Positions 6,444-10,311 of a stretch of 10,311 nucleotides of DNA are shown here, one piece after another. The position numbers and the translations under genes were made by a program. The notes under the pieces were generated by a model. The model saw only the letters and a program-made list of their open reading frames with translations. It was not told the DNA's origin and made no database searches. Positions within the stretch are counted from its first letter, which is position 1; every line of letters starts with the position of its first letter. The stretch comes from Anaerolineales bacterium (GTDB lineage Bacteria; Chloroflexota; Anaerolineae; Anaerolineales; Villigracilaceae). Location of the stretch: positions 1 through 10,311 of the forward strand of contig JANWWB010000298.1 in the NCBI GenBank assembly GCA_025056515.1, given 5' to 3'.

Positions 6444-6887
6444 TCATTCCTCTTTCCGGCTTGGGAGAGTCGTGTCCCTCTTGCCGTAGCGTTTAACGGC
6501 GTCCAGGCGAAGGTTAGAACGGCGCAAGGCAGCCTCTACGGCGAGATACGCATCAGTATCATGCGGAATGCCCTTGGCAAGCATCTCTTCAGCGCGACGA
6601 CGAGCGGCTTCGGCGCGTTCGACATCAATTTCACGGACGTTCTCTGCCGCATCGGCCAAAATAGTAACCTGATCGGGTTGAACCTCTGCGATTCCGCCGG
6701 CGATTGTAAAATACTCCTCCCGACCGGCAATGCGCACTGTGACCACTCCCAATTTGAGCGTGGTTAGCAGAGGGGCATGATCGGGCAAGATGCCCATCAT
6801 GCCCTCGCTGCCGGGGAGCAAGACCATATCGGCTTCGCCTTGGTAGACCATCCGGTCTTGCGAGACAATTTCACATCGAATCGGCAT
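6444..6887 (-). CDS. atpC: ATP synthase F1 epsilon subunit
   Basis: The epsilon subunit (147 residues) sits on the central stalk, links gamma to the c-ring and can inhibit ATP hydrolysis. The N-terminal beta sandwich is clear: MPIRCEIVSQDRMVYQGEAD, then the signature LLPGSEGMMGILPDHAPLLTTLKLG and a Gly-rich turn before QPDQVTILADAAE. The C-terminal helical hairpin (about 85-145) is rich in Ala, Arg and Glu. It is slightly longer than the E. coli protein (139). The frame has an ATG two codons upstream at 6893, but the GGAG at 6895-6898 would then be too close; the ATG at 6887 has normal spacing and gives the usual MPIRC start. It follows atpD after a 62-base spacer with a hairpin. Confidence 0.93.
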   Translation of the reverse strand: MPIRCEIVSQDRMVYQGEADMVLLPGSEGMMGILPDHAPLLTTLKLGVVTVRIAGREEYFTIAGGIAEVQPDQVTILADAAENVREIDVERAEAARRRAEEMLAKGIPHDTDAYLAVEAALRRSNLRLDAVKRYGKRDTTLPSRKEE

Positions 6888-6894
6888 ATCCATT

Positions 6895-6898
6895 CTCC
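6895..6898 (-). promoter_or_regulatory. Ribosome binding site deciding the atpC start
   Basis: On the minus strand GGAG lies seven bases before the ATG at 6887 but only one base before the ATG at 6893. The spacing favours 6887. Confidence 0.6.
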
Positions 6899-6939
6899 GT
6901 CAAGCATTTGGGTGTTGCGTGTTGGGGTACACGCTTGAC
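6899..6939 (-). promoter_or_regulatory. Inverted repeats in the atpD-atpC spacer
   Basis: Two pairings are possible. GCGTGT (6917-6922) and ACACGC (6929-6934) form a perfect 6-bp hairpin with a six-base loop. GTCAAGC (6899-6905) and GCTTGAC (6933-6939) form a 7-bp outer stem that ends directly next to the atpC ribosome binding site. The two share bases 6933-6934 and so compete in part. No T run follows, so it is not a terminator. It may tune atpC translation or the stability of the mRNA; that role is inferred. Confidence 0.4.
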
Positions 6940-6949
6940 ACCGGAGGAA

Positions 6950-8371
<1,422 letters not shown>

Positions 8372-9268
8372 TTAGCGTTGGGACATCGCTTGTGCCAGCG
8401 CCTCGGCGCCGCCGGCAATGTCCAAAAGGTCATTGGTGATGCTTTGTTGACGAGCTTTGTTGTACATCAGTTGCAGATAACCGACGAGTTCTACAGCATT
8501 ATCGGTTGCATTGCGCATGGCAACCATGCGTGCTGCGTGCTCAGAGGCCAGCGATTCCAGGATAGCCTGATAGACCTGCAAAGCGGTAAAACGAGGGACG
8601 ATTTCATCGAGAATCTGCCGCTCTTCGGGTTCGTAAATATAGGCGGCATGGAGATGTACAGTTTCATATGTTTCAACGCGTTCGTCTCGATGCACCTCGA
8701 GGGGCAACAATTTCTTGAGAACGGGTTCTTGCTTGACGATGTTGACAAAGTCCGTATAAGCCAACCAAACTTCATCCACCTCGCCACGCAAGAATTCGTC
8801 CACCGCCAACCGACCGATGGCCGAGACATCAGCGAAGGAGGGCGCAGCGGGCAGGTTGCTAAATTCGGCAATGATTTGTTTGCGGCGACGCAGAAGCATA
8901 TCGCGCCCCTTGCGCCCTACCGCAACATAGACGACCGGATGGGGAGACGTATCGAAATGTTGAGACACAAAGCGAATGATGTTCGCGTTGTATGCGCCCG
9001 CCAAGCCGCGATCGCCACTGATGACGACAACAAGCGTCTTGCGGACCTCAGCGCGTCGGGTCAGCAACGGATGCAGGGTTTCCTTTCCCGGTTGGCCAGC
9101 GATGTGCGTCAGCACCTGCCAAGCTTTGGTCGCATAAGGGCGAGTCGCCTGGACAGCGGCCATGGCTTTACGCACCTTGCTAGCCGAAACTGCTTCCAAA
9201 GCACGTGTCACTTGCGCAATATTTTTGACGCTGCGGATTCGCATCCGCATTTCACGAGCTGATGACAT
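8372..9268 (-). CDS. atpG: ATP synthase F1 gamma subunit
   Basis: The central rotor shaft of F1, 298 residues, close to the usual 285-300. The two ends that build the coiled coil are well conserved: REMRMRIRSVKNIAQVTRALEAVSASKVRKA at the N-terminus (residues 5-35, described by position) and EHAARMVAMRNATDNA at 243-258 followed by YNKARQQSITNDLLDI. The middle Rossmann-like domain contains SGDRGLAGAYNAN (84-96). The start at 9268 matches the family. The best ribosome binding purines (GAAGGA) are rather close to it, with GAGG a little further up. It lies 21 bases after atpA and 15 before atpD in the same operon. Confidence 0.96.
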   Translation of the reverse strand: MSSAREMRMRIRSVKNIAQVTRALEAVSASKVRKAMAAVQATRPYATKAWQVLTHIAGQPGKETLHPLLTRRAEVRKTLVVVISGDRGLAGAYNANIIRFVSQHFDTSPHPVVYVAVGRKGRDMLLRRRKQIIAEFSNLPAAPSFADVSAIGRLAVDEFLRGEVDEVWLAYTDFVNIVKQEPVLKKLLPLEVHRDERVETYETVHLHAAYIYEPEERQILDEIVPRFTALQVYQAILESLASEHAARMVAMRNATDNAVELVGYLQLMYNKARQQSITNDLLDIAGGAEALAQAMSQR

Positions 9269-9289
9269 AGGTCCTTCGCCTCGGAATGA

Positions 9290-10311
9290 TTATTGCCAAG
9301 TCGCCTTGAAAGCTTCCAGCGCTTCGCGCAGGCGCTTCTCGGTCTCCGGCGTAATTTGTTTCTTCTCTGCGATATCTTTGCCAATCTCCGGATGAGAGGT
9401 CGCTAAATAGCGTAACAGATCGCTTTCCCACTTCTTCATCCGCTCAATCGGGACATGGTCAGCATAACCATTCGTGCCGGCGTAAATCACCATCACTTGG
9501 TTTTCCAAAGGGACCGGCTCGTATTGTGGCTGTTTGAGGATCTCTTGCATGCGCTGACCACGGGTGAGTTGGGCTTGCGTGGCTTTGTCCAAGTCTGAAG
9601 CCATCAGGGCAAAAGCGGCCAATTCACGATAAGCCGCCATGTCCAGGCGCAATTTCCCTGCGACTTGCTTCATGGCTTTGGTTTGCGCGGCGCCACCAAC
9701 GCGCGAAACCGAGATGCCCACATCCACCGCCGGGCGAATGCCTGCATTGAAGAGGTTGTTCACCAGGTAAATCTGACCATCTGTGATCGAGATCACGTTG
9801 GTCGGGATATAGGCCGAGACATCGCCCAGCAAAGTCTCGATGATAGGCAAAGCCGTCAATGAACCACCACTGCCTTTGACTTTGACCACTTTATAGGCTT
9901 CTGCGCTTGGCATGGCCTTAAGCGCCTGATTGGCATCGTGCCAGGAGCGCGGCCCACCGTAGACTCGACCATCCACCGCGTCTTTGGCTTCGGCTAAGGT
10001 GCCTTCGAACTCTTTAGGGACAATCACATACTTATTGGCCAAGCGTGCTGCTCGCTCCAAGAGACGGGAATGGAGGTAGAAGATGTCTCCTGGATAGGCT
10101 TCGCGCCCCGGTGGACGACGCAGAAGCAACGAAATCTGTCGGTAGGCCCAAGCGTGTTTGGAAAGGTCATCATATACGACCAAAGCATCGCGCCCGGTCT
10201 CCATGAACTCTTCGCCGATGGCGCAACCGGCATAGGGGGCGATGTATTGCAACGCCGCCGGTTCATCCGCCGAAGCAACCACCACAATAGTGTGTTCCAT
10301 GGCTCCGTAGC
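9290..10311 (-). CDS. atpA: ATP synthase F1 alpha subunit, C-terminal two thirds
   Basis: This is the non-catalytic nucleotide-binding subunit, cut by the window edge. The frame is open to the end, and the residues YGA precede the Met at 10300, which is internal (GAMEHTIVV is a conserved stretch). Visible motifs, counted from that Met, are [20 protein letters not shown] (41-60), [20 protein letters not shown] (61-80), [19 protein letters not shown] (150-168) and [13 protein letters not shown] (194-206), whose Arg200 is the arginine finger that reaches into the beta site. The C-terminal helical domain follows. Between LLERAARL and [12 protein letters not shown] lies an insert of about 50 residues (roughly 89-143), longer than the region in E. 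coli or Bacillus. The P-loop lies outside the window. Confidence 0.97.
   Translation of the reverse strand, partial: YGAMEHTIVVVASADEPAALQYIAPYAGCAIGEEFMETGRDALVVYDDLSKHAWAYRQISLLLRRPPGREAYPGDIFYLHSRLLERAARLANKYVIVPKEFEGTLAEAKDAVDGRVYGGPRSWHDANQALKAMPSAEAYKVVKVKGSGGSLTALPIIETLLGDVSAYIPTNVISITDGQIYLVNNLFNAGIRPAVDVGISVSRVGGAAQTKAMKQVAGKLRLDMAAYRELAAFALMASDLDKATQAQLTRGQRMQEILKQPQYEPVPLENQVMVIYAGTNGYADHVPIERMKKWESDLLRYLATSHPEIGKDIAEKKQITPETEKRLREALEAFKATWQ

Overview
The window looks like chromosomal DNA from a bacterium of roughly 54% G+C (by eye), most likely a member of the Chloroflexota such as Anaerolineae. That assignment is inferred from the gene set: an ATP synthase operon that runs on into an MreB-like gene and a DUF6585-type membrane protein, a full-length MutS2, and an alpha subunit carrying a long insert. 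No rRNA, tRNA, insertion sequence, CRISPR array or phage gene is visible.

Layout, left part (+ strand). The 3' end of a TehA/SLAC1-type (TDT family) transporter is followed by a thioredoxin fused to a YgaP-like (DUF2892) membrane tail, then by an ATGA-coupled NifX/NifB-like gene (dinitrogenase iron-molybdenum cofactor domain). These three probably form one transcription unit, closed by a strong rho-independent terminator at 1511-1538. The NifX-like gene is broken twice: it has lost the segment after its MKIAFATD start, with a change of frame, and it has an in-frame TAA ahead of a still recognisable C-terminal tail. Positions 1539-2153 hold no gene I can defend, only small ORFs on both strands, a hairpin and a short direct repeat.

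Middle. mutS2 (+) encodes the MutS-type ATPase, a coiled coil and a C-terminal Smr nuclease domain. It converges with the minus-strand operon with only three bases between the two stop codons.

Right part (- strand, transcribed right to left). The order is atpA (cut by the window edge), atpG, atpD, atpC, an MreB-like gene, and a DUF6585-like membrane protein, all tightly spaced. The first four encode the alpha, gamma, beta and epsilon subunits of F1 ATP synthase, and their nucleotide-binding and rotary motifs are intact. The MreB-like protein keeps the actin fold motifs but has lost residues normally needed for ATP hydrolysis (the IEEP pair reads QQ, and the Asp of DIGGGT reads Cys). It may be a non-hydrolysing MreB paralogue.

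The most interesting points are the degenerate MreB paralogue downstream of atpC, the doubly damaged NifX-like gene, the thioredoxin-DUF2892 fusion, and the insert in AtpA. I did not find convincing evidence of a wholly new multi-gene system.
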